NCBI GenBank assembly: GCA_028824125.1
Contig: JAPPES010000157.1
Location: forward strand, 26,637 to 89,482
Source: Candidatus Poribacteria bacterium
GTDB taxonomy: Bacteria > Poribacteria > WGA-4E > WGA-3G
Length of the DNA stretch: 62,846 bases
Direction of reading: 5' to 3'
Shown here: positions 24,377 to 33,385 of the stretch, in pieces
Position numbering within the stretch: position 1 is the first letter of the stretch
How the letters are laid out: each line of letters opens with the position of its first letter
The notes under the pieces: generated by a model
Seen by the model: the letters and a program-made list of their open reading frames with translations, nothing else
Told to the model about the DNA's origin: nothing
Databases searched by the model: none
Position numbers and translations under genes: made by a program

Positions 24377-26575
24377 TTAATTCAAATGTTTTTGAAACCA
24401 ATCCAAGATTCGTTCCCAGCAATCAGCTTGGGCCTCAAGTCTCCAACCAAGTGGATGATGTCCTTCGCCTCTGTACCAGGCGAAAGTCGCTTTTTTATTT
24501 AGTCTACGTAATCCGGAGAAAAGTTCTCCAGATTGCGCGTAGTCAGCGCCTTCAAAACCATCACCGCAATAGATGAATAAAGGTGTCTCAATCTTATCCA
24601 AATGAAATATCGGCGAATTATCAATGTACCGCTGGCGTTGTTCCCAAAGCGAACCGCGCATACGCCCCTGTCCCTCTTCTGCCCAACCAATGCGGCCACT
24701 ATGTCCCTGTTTAGAAAGTTGCCCGTAAAAGCTGGTCAAATTGTAGAGTCCCCCGCCGCAAGCAGCTGCTTTGAAACGGGTGGTTTGCGTAATCACTCCC
24801 GCTGTACTGTATCCACCGTAACTGAATCCCATTAACCCTAAACGGTTTGGATCGGCGATCCCCATTTCAATTACTTCGTCTACTACCGATAGCACGAATT
24901 CAGACATATCTTTTAACGATTTGTTGGATTCAAGTGGCATATCAACACCGAGAACTGCAAAACCTTGTGCTGCAAGTAGTTGAAAGTTAATCTCCGTTCT
25001 CTTTTGGAACCCAAAACAATAAGCAAAACTTGATAAACTATCTCCGGGATAAACCCATGCAATTAAAGGATAACACTTTCCTGCTTCGTAGTTGGCAGGC
25101 AGCATCAAAACATGACGGAAACATTGATCTTCCACTGTTTCTGATTTGATGATACGGATTTCACCAAAGTCTAAATTATATAAATGTGGATTGAGATCAG
25201 TAACTTGATGTCGTTTTCCTGTGGCTATATCGAATGTCCAGCTTTCTTCTGGTCCAGTTCTATCTTCTGCTCTGAAAACAATCCGTGTGCCATCACCCAC
25301 AACCTCAAAATCCTCTAAAATTGACCAAGGACGATATAGGTGCATCGGCTCCTCAAACAGACAGATAGCACTTGCTTCAGCAGTGTTTAACATATAGAAA
25401 CCATCTTTCTTTGATTCATGATTGTGTGTTTGAATACAGATAGAATATTCATCGCTTGATTGCCAAACGGTATGTGTCCCCACCTTCGCAATGATACCAA
25501 CGATTCCTCGATTCAAATCTTCTGTAAGTTTCCGCGCCCCGCCCCCATCTGCTGAAAGTTCCCACACATTTTCATCGAAACCGCAAAAAATCGTATCCCC
25601 TGATGCGCTCCATAACGGACGTGTGAAAAAACGAGGGTTCTCTGCAAAGTTCGCAGTAAGGTTTTTCTGTTCCTCATTCTGTGTTGAAGCTAAAAATAGT
25701 CCATCCGGATGAACAGCATATACCAGCTGTTCACCATCTGGTGCCCAACTCACGACTCTTGCTCCATGTCTGATTTTTGTAGCCAAGCGTCGAATTGGTG
25801 TTCCATCTAAAGGCACTAATAACAACTCAAAAAGGGTTGCCTGAGATGTCAATTTTTCTGGTCCTGTCATGTTCATCACCGCAACTGTCGTGTTATTCGG
25901 AGAAAGGGACATGTCTAATGAATATAATCCCCGCATCAGAATCGATACGTCACCTGTCTCAAAATTGAAAACCGCTAAATCCGCCTTGAGATAAGCGACT
26001 GGATTTAGTTTATCCTCTAAAGAAGGCTGTTCGTCGGTTTCTGTTTGCCAGACGTTTATTGCTTGTCCATTGGAATCGGTAGAAATTATGGTGGAAATAT
26101 CTATATCATCTGGTCGTAATCTTGAAATGAGTTGTTTTCCATCTGATGTCCACTGTGGTGCTTCAAAATCGTCTATTGGACAAATCGGTTTTTCGCTAAT
26201 TCGCCGCTGTTTATTTTCTATCCTATCCCAAACCCAAAGTTGTGGTGCACCCATTCGGTCAGAACAAAATGCAAGATAACGTCCATCTGGAGACCACCGT
26301 GGTGCCCAGTCTACTCCCACATCTGAACCAAGCCTATATGACTCGTTTGTCCTGATATTGGTAACCCAAATCTCATTACAATAAGCATGAATAGGTGCTC
26401 CAGTAGATAGAGATCCTGAGAATTCTGTGATTTCTTGTTGAGATGAGATCTTCCGATTGGGATCCTTCACGGCATAGGCAAGCCACTCTCCATCTGGCGA
26501 AAGCTGCAGTATAGAACTTATTGAAAAAGATTTGATTTCCAGTACATCTGAAATGGTTAATGTTTTATGAGCCAT
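24377..26575 (-). CDS. S9 family prolyl-oligopeptidase-like serine peptidase with WD40/TolB-like propeller
   Basis: The 732-aa protein begins with a beta-propeller of repeated WSPDGRYLAFCSD-like blades (for example WAPDGEQLVYAVHPDG and WSASGDTIFCG). The C-terminal alpha/beta hydrolase has GFSYGGYS with the nucleophile near Ser585, an Asp in CGDGFEGAD near 672-678, and a His in RGEGHHPLG near 706, so the catalytic triad is complete. No signal peptide is evident, so a cytoplasmic location is likely. It should cleave short peptides or act as an acyl-peptide hydrolase; substrate is unknown. It ends at a terminator-like family D repeat. Confidence 0.88.
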   Translation of the reverse strand: MAHKTLTISDVLEIKSFSISSILQLSPDGEWLAYAVKDPNRKISSQQEITEFSGSLSTGAPIHAYCNEIWVTNIRTNESYRLGSDVGVDWAPRWSPDGRYLAFCSDRMGAPQLWVWDRIENKQRRISEKPICPIDDFEAPQWTSDGKQLISRLRPDDIDISTIISTDSNGQAINVWQTETDEQPSLEDKLNPVAYLKADLAVFNFETGDVSILMRGLYSLDMSLSPNNTTVAVMNMTGPEKLTSQATLFELLLVPLDGTPIRRLATKIRHGARVVSWAPDGEQLVYAVHPDGLFLASTQNEEQKNLTANFAENPRFFTRPLWSASGDTIFCGFDENVWELSADGGGARKLTEDLNRGIVGIIAKVGTHTVWQSSDEYSICIQTHNHESKKDGFYMLNTAEASAICLFEEPMHLYRPWSILEDFEVVGDGTRIVFRAEDRTGPEESWTFDIATGKRHQVTDLNPHLYNLDFGEIRIIKSETVEDQCFRHVLMLPANYEAGKCYPLIAWVYPGDSLSSFAYCFGFQKRTEINFQLLAAQGFAVLGVDMPLESNKSLKDMSEFVLSVVDEVIEMGIADPNRLGLMGFSYGGYSTAGVITQTTRFKAAACGGGLYNLTSFYGQLSKQGHSGRIGWAEEGQGRMRGSLWEQRQRYIDNSPIFHLDKIETPLFIYCGDGFEGADYAQSGELFSGLRRLNKKATFAWYRGEGHHPLGWRLEAQADCWERILDWFQKHLN

Positions 26576-26702
26576 CTTTTATCCTTATTTTGTTTTCAAT
26601 TGCAGGACGCAAGCAATCTAATTTGCCTATCTATTGCACAATTATTGCTTGATAAAGTATATGTTATCAATCCAGAGATGTCAACATCAATTTGACGCAA
26701 AT

Positions 26703-26810
26703 TCAGAGTCGTTCAATTGTCGGGTTTTTCTCAATATTTTAGACACGGTCGCTCGGATAGGAAGAGTCTTTTGAAAAAATAGAAATTATTGAAAAATTGA
26801 ACGGCTCTGA
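26703..26810. repeat. MITE-like inverted repeat
   Basis: TCAGAGTCGTTCAATT at 26703-26718 and AATTGAACGGCTCTGA at 26795-26810 are 16-bp arms matching at 15 positions, about 108 bases end to end. The inner part is AT-rich. No clear target-site duplication is seen. It lies in the 332-base gap (26576-26907) between divergent genes, which has no ORF worth calling. Confidence 0.6.
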
Positions 26811-26819
26811 TCGGTCTAT

Positions 26820-26846
26820 CACATAGTTGTTTTCAACAACTATGTG
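26820..26846. repeat. Perfect hairpin upstream of the acyltransferase gene
   Basis: CACATAGTTGTT and AACAACTATGTG are 12-bp perfect arms around TTC. It sits 61 bases before the ATG at 26908. It may be an intergenic repeat or a regulatory hairpin; no T-run follows. Confidence 0.65.
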
Positions 26847-26907
26847 TGGTATACTCTAAACATTGGGAATGTAAATTTGTTCACTGAATTCTGGCTGAGG
26901 CGACACG

Positions 26908-27813
26908 ATGCCACGAAACAAATGGAAGGATAATATTGTATATCGAATCGTTTTAGTTTTTAGTTGGGTTTGCCGTATTCTTCCCAGAAATTGGGCGATG
27001 GGCCTCGGTAGTGCTATTGGCAAATTCCTCTATCGGATTCTGAAAAAACGGAGACAGATTGCCCTCAACAACTTGCAGATAGCCTTTGGAAATAACTTTG
27101 CGGAAACGCGCCGACAAGAAATATGTAAAGCAAGCTTCATTAACCTCGGGAAAACCGTAATAGAATTCATGCGTTTTCCGAAATTGAACACCGAGAATAT
27201 CTGGTATGAAGTTACCGTATATGGTAGAGAAAACCTCAATTCCGCTTTGAAAAAAGGAAAAGGTGCGATTGTGTTTTTACCACATTTTGGAAATTGGGAG
27301 CTCCTTTCACTTGTTTACGGTGTGCTTATTCCAAATAGGGCAAAAGCAATTGCTTTTCCGTTGAAAAACGGACGGTTGAACGATTTAATTTGGCGGTACC
27401 GACAACTCTTCAGTTTAGAATTAATTCCACGAAAAAACGCAGTTCGCGCGACTTTACGTGCCTTAAAAAACAACGATGCTATCGGGTTTTTTGCGGATCA
27501 AAACGCTGGCGATCAAGGTATATTCATAGATTTCTTCGGCAAACCTGCTTCCACGGCAAAAGGGCCGGTATCACTTGCGCTCAAAACCGGCGCGTCGCTC
27601 CTTTTTTCCTTGGATATCCGACAACCAAATGACCAACACCACATCCATATTTCGCCACCAATCCATTTGGAATCCTCCGGCAATTTTGAGCAAGATGTAG
27701 AATTGTATACAGGGCATCTTATGAAACAGTTAGAAAAATACATACAGGAATATCCAGACCAATGGCTTTGGCTACACAACCGATGGAAAACACAACCAAA
27801 TCCGAATTCGTAG
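26908..27813 (+). CDS. LpxL/HtrB-like lysophospholipid (lipid A) acyltransferase
   Basis: The acyltransferase motif HFGNWE near residues 126-131 (H-x4-E) is preceded by GKGAIVFLPHF, with FFADQNAGDQGIFIDFFGKP and a GPVSLALKTGASLLF segment further on. The N-terminus is basic and hydrophobic. At 301 aa it fits the LpxL/LpxM family. It should transfer a fatty acyl chain to a lipid A precursor at the inner membrane. GAGG lies 7 bases before the ATG. This is one of the better signs that the host has an LPS-type outer membrane. Confidence 0.85.
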   Translation: MPRNKWKDNIVYRIVLVFSWVCRILPRNWAMGLGSAIGKFLYRILKKRRQIALNNLQIAFGNNFAETRRQEICKASFINLGKTVIEFMRFPKLNTENIWYEVTVYGRENLNSALKKGKGAIVFLPHFGNWELLSLVYGVLIPNRAKAIAFPLKNGRLNDLIWRYRQLFSLELIPRKNAVRATLRALKNNDAIGFFADQNAGDQGIFIDFFGKPASTAKGPVSLALKTGASLLFSLDIRQPNDQHHIHISPPIHLESSGNFEQDVELYTGHLMKQLEKYIQEYPDQWLWLHNRWKTQPNPNS

Positions 27814-27992
27814 GAAAATTGATAGTTTTGAGCTGTAGTCACTTTTTTCAAAATTGCATTGCACTTATCTTGAAATTGTGATAAACTATAAGATGTAAAA
27901 TGCAATATATAGTAGACTGCAGAATTAATTGGACATTATGTTCGGTTCGGTTAGGAAACCGAACCTACCGCGGGTGTTGTAGCACAAACTGT

Positions 27993-28119
27993 ATGAAGAT
28001 TAAAAAATAAATTGGGTAGTTTAGCGAGGTTAGGAAACCTCGCCAGCAGCAAGTGTACATCTCTGCTGGCGAGGTTTCCTAACCTCGCCAAATTACTCAA
28101 TTAATAACTTAAACTTCAT
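27993..28119. repeat. Long palindromic repeat (family B), second copy
   Basis: This copy starts ATGAAGATTAAAAAATAAATT and ends near ACTTAAACTTCATTT, with the paired core GCGAGGTTAGGAAACCTCGC in both arms. It is a close relative of bases 1-120. Just to its left, TTCGGTTAGGAAACCGAACC (27952-27971) is a related core. The gap 27814-28232 contains no gene. Confidence 0.85.
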
Positions 28120-28232
28120 TTAGTTTGTGCAGATACGGACACAAACTAACAGTTTGATGCTCAGAAGTGTCCCATTAATTATAGGTTTAACTATAGAACT
28201 ATGAACCGAATTAACCGCCGTGGGGTATCCTC

Positions 28233-29765
28233 ATGAAAAGATTTACTTTGTCCTTCATCGTTTTAGTTGTCGCGATCGGGATTCCGCTGTTATTTATACA
28301 CTCCAGTGAAAAAAACGCAACGAGTGATAAACAAATCACGAAGGATGCACTTAAAGCTTTAGAAAATGTGATTCTAACCGCCGAACAGAATTACTACGAA
28401 CCGGTAGACAAACATGCGATGTTGCAAGGGGCAATTAAAGGCGCACTCGCTGCAATAGGAGATCCTTATACTTATCTTTTATCCGAACGTGATCACCAAC
28501 GTTCTGTTGAGAATCTATACAATGCGGAATTCGGTGGGCTTGGTGTTAGCATTTACCCTGATCATCGCGGATTTATTAAGATTTCTAAACCGATGCCAGG
28601 AACCCCCGCAGAATCTGCTCAATTAAAAGCTGGCGACTATATCACCAAGGTCAACGGAAAACAAATTTATTTAGGTGAAAGAACAGGTATGACACTCGAC
28701 GATGTCGTTGATTTACTGAGAGGCGCCGTGGATACAGATGTAACGTTAACTGTGCAGCGAAAATTTCTTGAGCCGTTCGATATAAAATTAACACGAGCGA
28801 GGATTTCAGTCCCAAGCGTTATGTCAACCCTACTTGAAGACAAAATCGGTTACATTCGGATCACCAAATTTATTGGTACAGACCGAGCAGGCGGAACGGA
28901 AGAGGAATTCAATAAGGCACTCACAGCACATCAGCGCGCCGGGATGCAGGCATTAATTTTAGATCTACGCAGCAATCAAGGCGGTCTCCTTGATGCCGCG
29001 TATCACATTGCTGACGCTTTTATCAGTGAAGGCGTTATTGTCTCTACACGGGGTAGAAAAAGTGAATTTGATGAGGAATATCCTGCTAATTCTGACATTC
29101 TGTGTGATCCTGAAATACCAATTGTTGTGCTCGTTGATGAGTATAGTGCAAGTGCTTCCGAAATCGTGGCAGGTGCAATAAAAGATACCGGGCGCGGCAT
29201 CTTGGTCGGAGAGAAAACTTATGGTAAGGGTGTTGTCCAAAAACGATATCCTTTGACAGGGATCGGTGCAATGTCACTCACTATTTCCTCATATTATACG
29301 CCTAATGGAACATCAATTGACAAATCTGGTATTACCCCACAAGTCCATATTGCTGAGGTTGTACCTAATAGAATTGAGCAGATGATGCAGCGGCTTGTGA
29401 CAGAAAGAAATACCGTTGAAGATTTTGTCACCAATTGGATTGGAGCCGAAATCAAACGGACTGGAGAAATCCCTAAACATTTTAGATTATTGGAAGCAGA
29501 ACTCCCACAGTTTAGGCAAAAACTTGCAGACGATGGATTTAGAGTAAGTCTACGTTGGTTGACACTGCGTGCAGAAAGGTTATTTAACCTTAACGTTGGT
29601 ATTGAACGGATTGTGAATTTAAGATATGACACACAACTACAGGAAGCAATTCGCATGATTAAAGCAGAAGAAGTTGAAAGCACTATCCAGTTGTACCTCA
29701 CTCTTAATCAGACGCTGAAGCTTATGGGCCAAGAATTACAAACGCTGCTAAACACATCAAATTAG
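28233..29765 (+). CDS. S41 family carboxy-terminal processing peptidase (CtpA-like)
   Basis: A signal peptide or anchor (LSFIVLVVAIGIPLLFIHSS) is followed by a PDZ domain (about residues 95-190: GGLGVSIYPDHRGFIKI, GTPAESAQLKAGDYITKVNG) and the protease core. The Ser-Lys dyad fits S307 in SASASEIVAGA and K332 in EKTYGKGV, 25 apart as in CtpA. A ~110-residue C-terminal extension follows the core. It cleaves C-terminal peptides, probably in the periplasm, acting on envelope proteins. No adjacent partner is obvious. Confidence 0.88.
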   Translation: MKRFTLSFIVLVVAIGIPLLFIHSSEKNATSDKQITKDALKALENVILTAEQNYYEPVDKHAMLQGAIKGALAAIGDPYTYLLSERDHQRSVENLYNAEFGGLGVSIYPDHRGFIKISKPMPGTPAESAQLKAGDYITKVNGKQIYLGERTGMTLDDVVDLLRGAVDTDVTLTVQRKFLEPFDIKLTRARISVPSVMSTLLEDKIGYIRITKFIGTDRAGGTEEEFNKALTAHQRAGMQALILDLRSNQGGLLDAAYHIADAFISEGVIVSTRGRKSEFDEEYPANSDILCDPEIPIVVLVDEYSASASEIVAGAIKDTGRGILVGEKTYGKGVVQKRYPLTGIGAMSLTISSYYTPNGTSIDKSGITPQVHIAEVVPNRIEQMMQRLVTERNTVEDFVTNWIGAEIKRTGEIPKHFRLLEAELPQFRQKLADDGFRVSLRWLTLRAERLFNLNVGIERIVNLRYDTQLQEAIRMIKAEEVESTIQLYLTLNQTLKLMGQELQTLLNTSN

Positions 29766-29817
29766 TTCAGTAGTAGTTGATACATACAGCTGAGTTTTAT
29801 CCCGTCCTAAAAAATTA

Positions 29818-31749
29818 ATGAATCCGCAATCCTCGAACACCACCGAGGTTATCACCAAAAAAGCGATAATTGTTGGTTTAATCCTCGTCATCGTCAATGC
29901 GTACTGGGTCGGAATAGCCAGCGAACTCTGGTACGCAGTCTATACACTTGTCTCTCCTTTTTCCAACGCAGTCTTTACGTTGGTAGTGCTGCTTGCACTC
30001 AACGTTCTCCTTCGCAAAATTTCTACACGTATCGCTTTCACTCCTGCCGAACTCTTATTAATCTATATCATGGTGACAATGGTCTCCACTATCTCTGGAC
30101 ATGCGATGATGGCAATCCTAATGGGGACTTTGGCACATCCTTTCTGGTTTGCAACTGCGGAAAATGAATGGGCACAACTCTTTTTGCACCATGTTCCTCA
30201 ATGGCTTACGGCGCATGAACCCGAATGGTTAACTGGCTATTATGAAGGTGAATCAAGCTTCTATTTGTCGGAACATCTACGTATATGGCTAAAACCGGTC
30301 CTTATTTGGTCAAGTTTTATCTTTCTCCTCTACGGATCGTTGCTTTGTCTGGGATTACTGCTTCGAAAACAGTGGATGGAACGCGAAAAATTAAGCTTTC
30401 CATTAACACAGTTACCGTTGCAGATGACAACGAACCGTAGTTTTTTCCGTTCACGTTCACTTTGGATAGGATTTGGGATTGCCGCACTGCTCCGCGTTAT
30501 TGCAGGTTTGCATGATCTGTTTCCTGTGATTCCTGCTTTTCCCTCCAGCTATCGACTTGATAGACATATAACAGAAAGACCATGGAACGCTGTCGGTTAT
30601 GTCTCTATGTCCTTCAACCTTGCTATTGTTGGACTGACCTATTTCATGCCGCTTGATCTTGCGTTCTCAACATGGTTTTTCTTCTGGCTTACACGCGCAG
30701 AACGGGTGATCGCAAGTGCTGTTGGGATAACAAATATCAGTACACTTCACCTTAACGACCGCGCGTCGGGGGCTTGGGTTGGTATTGCTGTGCTAACTTT
30801 ATGGATGGGACGTAGACACCTCATCCGGTTTTTCAAGCATGTTATAGGACTTGAACGAGGCGATGATAGCAACGAGCCACTATCCTATCGGACGACAGCA
30901 ATTCTCACTATTCTCAGCGTGGGTGCGGTGTTTGCCTTCTGTTATATCGCAGGAATGTCGTTATGGGTGATTGCCATCTTTTACATGCTATTTGTAGCGT
31001 TTGCTTTAGCAATCGGACGTGTTCGCGCTGAATTAGGACCGCCCTACCATGAGGTAATCGGAATTAATCCGCGCCAAATGATGGTGAACATATTTGGAAC
31101 CCGTAGCTTAGGGGCAGCAAACCTCACTGTCCTGACATTCCTCTATGCCTTTAACCGTTGTAACCGTTCACATCCGATGCCGAATCAGATTGAATCACTG
31201 CGCATCGGCGATCAGGCACGGATTCCCGGTAAAACCTTGCTTTTAAGCATGGCACTTGCTATTGGGGTTGGCGCAGTGGCTACGTTCTGGACATATTTGC
31301 AGGTCGCTTATAACTACGGTGTGCTGGCGAGATGTCAAGGACATGTCGGACACTTCGGATGGGAGAGTTTCAATCCGCTGCAAAGTTGGTTACAACATCC
31401 GAAGGAAGCAAATCTGGGTTCGATTGTATTTATGGGAGCAGGTTTTGGGTTTGTTTTTCTTCTCAATTTTCTGCGCACTCGTCTATTGTGGTGGACATTA
31501 CACCCATCCGGATATGTCCTTTCTGGTGCTTCCTGGGGAGGCTTGATATATTTTTGGTTTCCTGTTATGGTAAGTTGGTTTATAAAGTTTATGATTCTAC
31601 GGTTCTCAGGTTGGCAAACCTATCGCAGAGCAATACCGTTTTTCCTCGGATTGGTTTTAGGAGATTTTGTGCCGCGAAGCGTCCTGAGTTTAATCAGCTT
31701 TCTGATGAATCTTTATATGCCATCTTCAGGGGCGGGGCATTCGCTTTAG
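29818..31749 (+). CDS. DUF6785/DUF6784-like polytopic membrane protein
   Basis: The 643-aa protein has at least ten strongly hydrophobic stretches, such as AIIVGLILVIVNAYWVGIA, FTLVVLLALNVLL, LIWSSFIFLLYGSLLCLGLLL, ILTILSVGAVFAFCYIA and VFLLNFLRTRLLWWTLH. Its order of segments, with FTPAELLLIYIMVTMVSTI and an acidic-poor loop, matches the DUF6785 family, frequent in Planctomycetes and Poribacteria and distantly related to oligopeptide-transporter-like proteins. Transport of a small substrate is plausible but not shown. Thirty-two bases separate it from the ABC ATPase gene, so both may be one operon. Confidence 0.75.
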   Translation: MNPQSSNTTEVITKKAIIVGLILVIVNAYWVGIASELWYAVYTLVSPFSNAVFTLVVLLALNVLLRKISTRIAFTPAELLLIYIMVTMVSTISGHAMMAILMGTLAHPFWFATAENEWAQLFLHHVPQWLTAHEPEWLTGYYEGESSFYLSEHLRIWLKPVLIWSSFIFLLYGSLLCLGLLLRKQWMEREKLSFPLTQLPLQMTTNRSFFRSRSLWIGFGIAALLRVIAGLHDLFPVIPAFPSSYRLDRHITERPWNAVGYVSMSFNLAIVGLTYFMPLDLAFSTWFFFWLTRAERVIASAVGITNISTLHLNDRASGAWVGIAVLTLWMGRRHLIRFFKHVIGLERGDDSNEPLSYRTTAILTILSVGAVFAFCYIAGMSLWVIAIFYMLFVAFALAIGRVRAELGPPYHEVIGINPRQMMVNIFGTRSLGAANLTVLTFLYAFNRCNRSHPMPNQIESLRIGDQARIPGKTLLLSMALAIGVGAVATFWTYLQVAYNYGVLARCQGHVGHFGWESFNPLQSWLQHPKEANLGSIVFMGAGFGFVFLLNFLRTRLLWWTLHPSGYVLSGASWGGLIYFWFPVMVSWFIKFMILRFSGWQTYRRAIPFFLGLVLGDFVPRSVLSLISFLMNLYMPSSGAGHSL

Positions 31750-31781
31750 CATCAGAAGTACGATATAATGGAAAGTATATT

Positions 31782-32825
31782 ATGACACCACTACTTACCG
31801 TCAATTCAGTAACAAAACAGTTTGCTGCGACACCTATTGTACAGGATGTCAGTTTTAAAGTGTATCCAGGGGAAATATTTGCCCTTTTAGGCGCAAGCGG
31901 CTGTGGTAAAACGACGACGTTACGCTTGATTGCAGGATTTGAAAAAGCGGACGCAGGCGTAATTGCTATGGAGGATCGCGTTCTGACGGACGAAGGAATA
32001 CACATTCCGCCTGAATCGCGTGAAATTGGGTTTGTTTTTCAAGATTATGCCCTCTTTCCTGACAAGAACGTGCTGGAAAACGCTGCATTTGGATTTAGTC
32101 GGAAGATGCCGAAAAAAGAAAGGCATGTGAATGCTTTGGGGACGCTTGAGCGAGTCGGCATTGCGCACCTACATGCACGGATGCCGCATCATCTCTCTGG
32201 CGGTGAACAGCAACGGGTTGCTTTAGCGCGCTCACTTGCGACACAACCGAAGCTGCTGCTGTTAGACGAACCTTTTTCAAGTCTTGATACGGGACTACGT
32301 CAAGCAACTCGCGAAGAGGTACGCGGGTTACTAAAAGCGGACGGCATTAGTGTGGTATTGGTAACCCACGATCAGGAAGAAGCATTAAGTTTTGCTGAAC
32401 GTGTTGCTGTGATGAATAGTGGGACAATAGAACAGATTGGCACACCTGAAGATGTATACCGACATCCAAAAACTGTCCATGTTGCGAATTTTTTAGGAAA
32501 AACCAATGTCATTGAAACAGACATCAGAAACGGTATTGCTGAAACACCTTTCGGCGCATTGGCTGTAGATGCTCTAAACGCAGACGATATCCTTCTCTCA
32601 ATCCGTCCAGAACATATCACCATAGAGAAACATGTCACTGATGCCAGTGATAAAAACATCGGACGCATCACTGCCCGCGAATTCAAAGGGCATGATTTCA
32701 CCTATCGCGTTGAGGTAGATGGTAAATCTTACTTTGTTCAAACTGACTATCAGCGGCATTTCCAAGTCGGTGAAGCGGTTATATTGAGACCGACTGAAGC
32801 GGTTGTGATTGAAAATGAAGACTAA
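31782..32825 (+). CDS. ABC transporter ATP-binding protein of the Fe3+/sulfate/polyamine type
   Basis: The 347-aa protein has Walker A ASGCGKTT, signature [16 protein letters not shown], Walker [13 protein letters not shown] and H-loop VTHDQEEA. The C-terminus is a TOBE-like domain ([15 protein letters not shown] and [17 protein letters not shown]). I start at the ATG at 31782; the long open frame upstream lies inside the membrane protein gene. The family usually imports iron, sulfate, spermidine or maltose-type substrates. No permease or binding protein gene follows, so its partner is elsewhere in the genome, or, less likely, it drives the DUF6785-like protein just upstream. Confidence 0.88.
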   Translation: MTPLLTVNSVTKQFAATPIVQDVSFKVYPGEIFALLGASGCGKTTTLRLIAGFEKADAGVIAMEDRVLTDEGIHIPPESREIGFVFQDYALFPDKNVLENAAFGFSRKMPKKERHVNALGTLERVGIAHLHARMPHHLSGGEQQRVALARSLATQPKLLLLDEPFSSLDTGLRQATREEVRGLLKADGISVVLVTHDQEEALSFAERVAVMNSGTIEQIGTPEDVYRHPKTVHVANFLGKTNVIETDIRNGIAETPFGALAVDALNADDILLSIRPEHITIEKHVTDASDKNIGRITAREFKGHDFTYRVEVDGKSYFVQTDYQRHFQVGEAVILRPTEAVVIENED

Positions 32826-32881
32826 TTTGGGTTTTAACGAACTGAAGGTTACCACTTTCTGCTTTTTGTCTCTAAAAATTT

Positions 32882-33291
32882 TATAGTAAAATCCATAATT
32901 ATTTGAACATTGGCAAAGTTAGGAAGAAATCAAAAAATCAACGGTATGAATGACGTTTAGTCATTCCCCGGGTATGAATCATGGCGAATGCCATACGCGC
33001 ATTCGTCTTTGGGCATTCCCCGCCTCGCCAGCGTGATGGTGTGGGGATTGTTGTTCATTGAAATGTCCCATAGGTGTCAATTTAGTGACAGATTTTCTTC
33101 TTGTAGGAGCGAGTTTCGCTCGCGACATCGGACGCAGGGTCGCGAGCAAAGCTCGCTCCTACAGAATGTCCGAAGTGCCAAATTCCAAACGCGCGTTTGG
33201 CAATGAATTCGCGACTACGAATGCTTGTCTTCTTAAATTGATGCCTATAGCTGTTCATTGAGATGTCCACATATTTTCGGATTTTACTATA
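32882..33291. mobile_element. MITE-like element (family A) with 13-bp perfect terminal inverted repeats
   Basis: Ends TATAGTAAAATCC (32882-32894) and GGATTTTACTATA (33279-33291) are perfect complements. They begin and end in TA, consistent with a TA target as for IS630/mariner-type elements. It is 410 bases with no transposase. Inside is a CGGTATGAATGACGTTTAGT segment shared with the copy at 49471 and a family C hairpin at 33102. The gap 32826-33385 holds nothing else. Confidence 0.75.
33102..33163. repeat. Long hairpin repeat (family C) nested in the MITE-like element
   Basis: TGTAGGAGCGAGTTTCGCTC and its near-perfect complement (TCGCGAGCAAAGCTCGCTCC then TACA) form a 24-bp stem around CATCGGACGCAGGG. 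A close copy at 62744 starts with the same 15 bases but is cut by adapter sequence. It inserted into a larger element here, or was carried with it. Confidence 0.75.
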
Positions 33292-33385
33292 AACTGTCCA
33301 AGCTATAGCATAATTTTAACAGATTGGGTATAATAGCAGTAATTTGTATAACACTGAAAATATGTTTGTCCGTAGGAGACACCCA

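Noticed and set aside
31332..31781. Upstream extension of the ABC ATPase ORF to 31332
   Set aside because: It overlaps the DUF6785-like gene and the ATPase family starts at the ATG at 31782.
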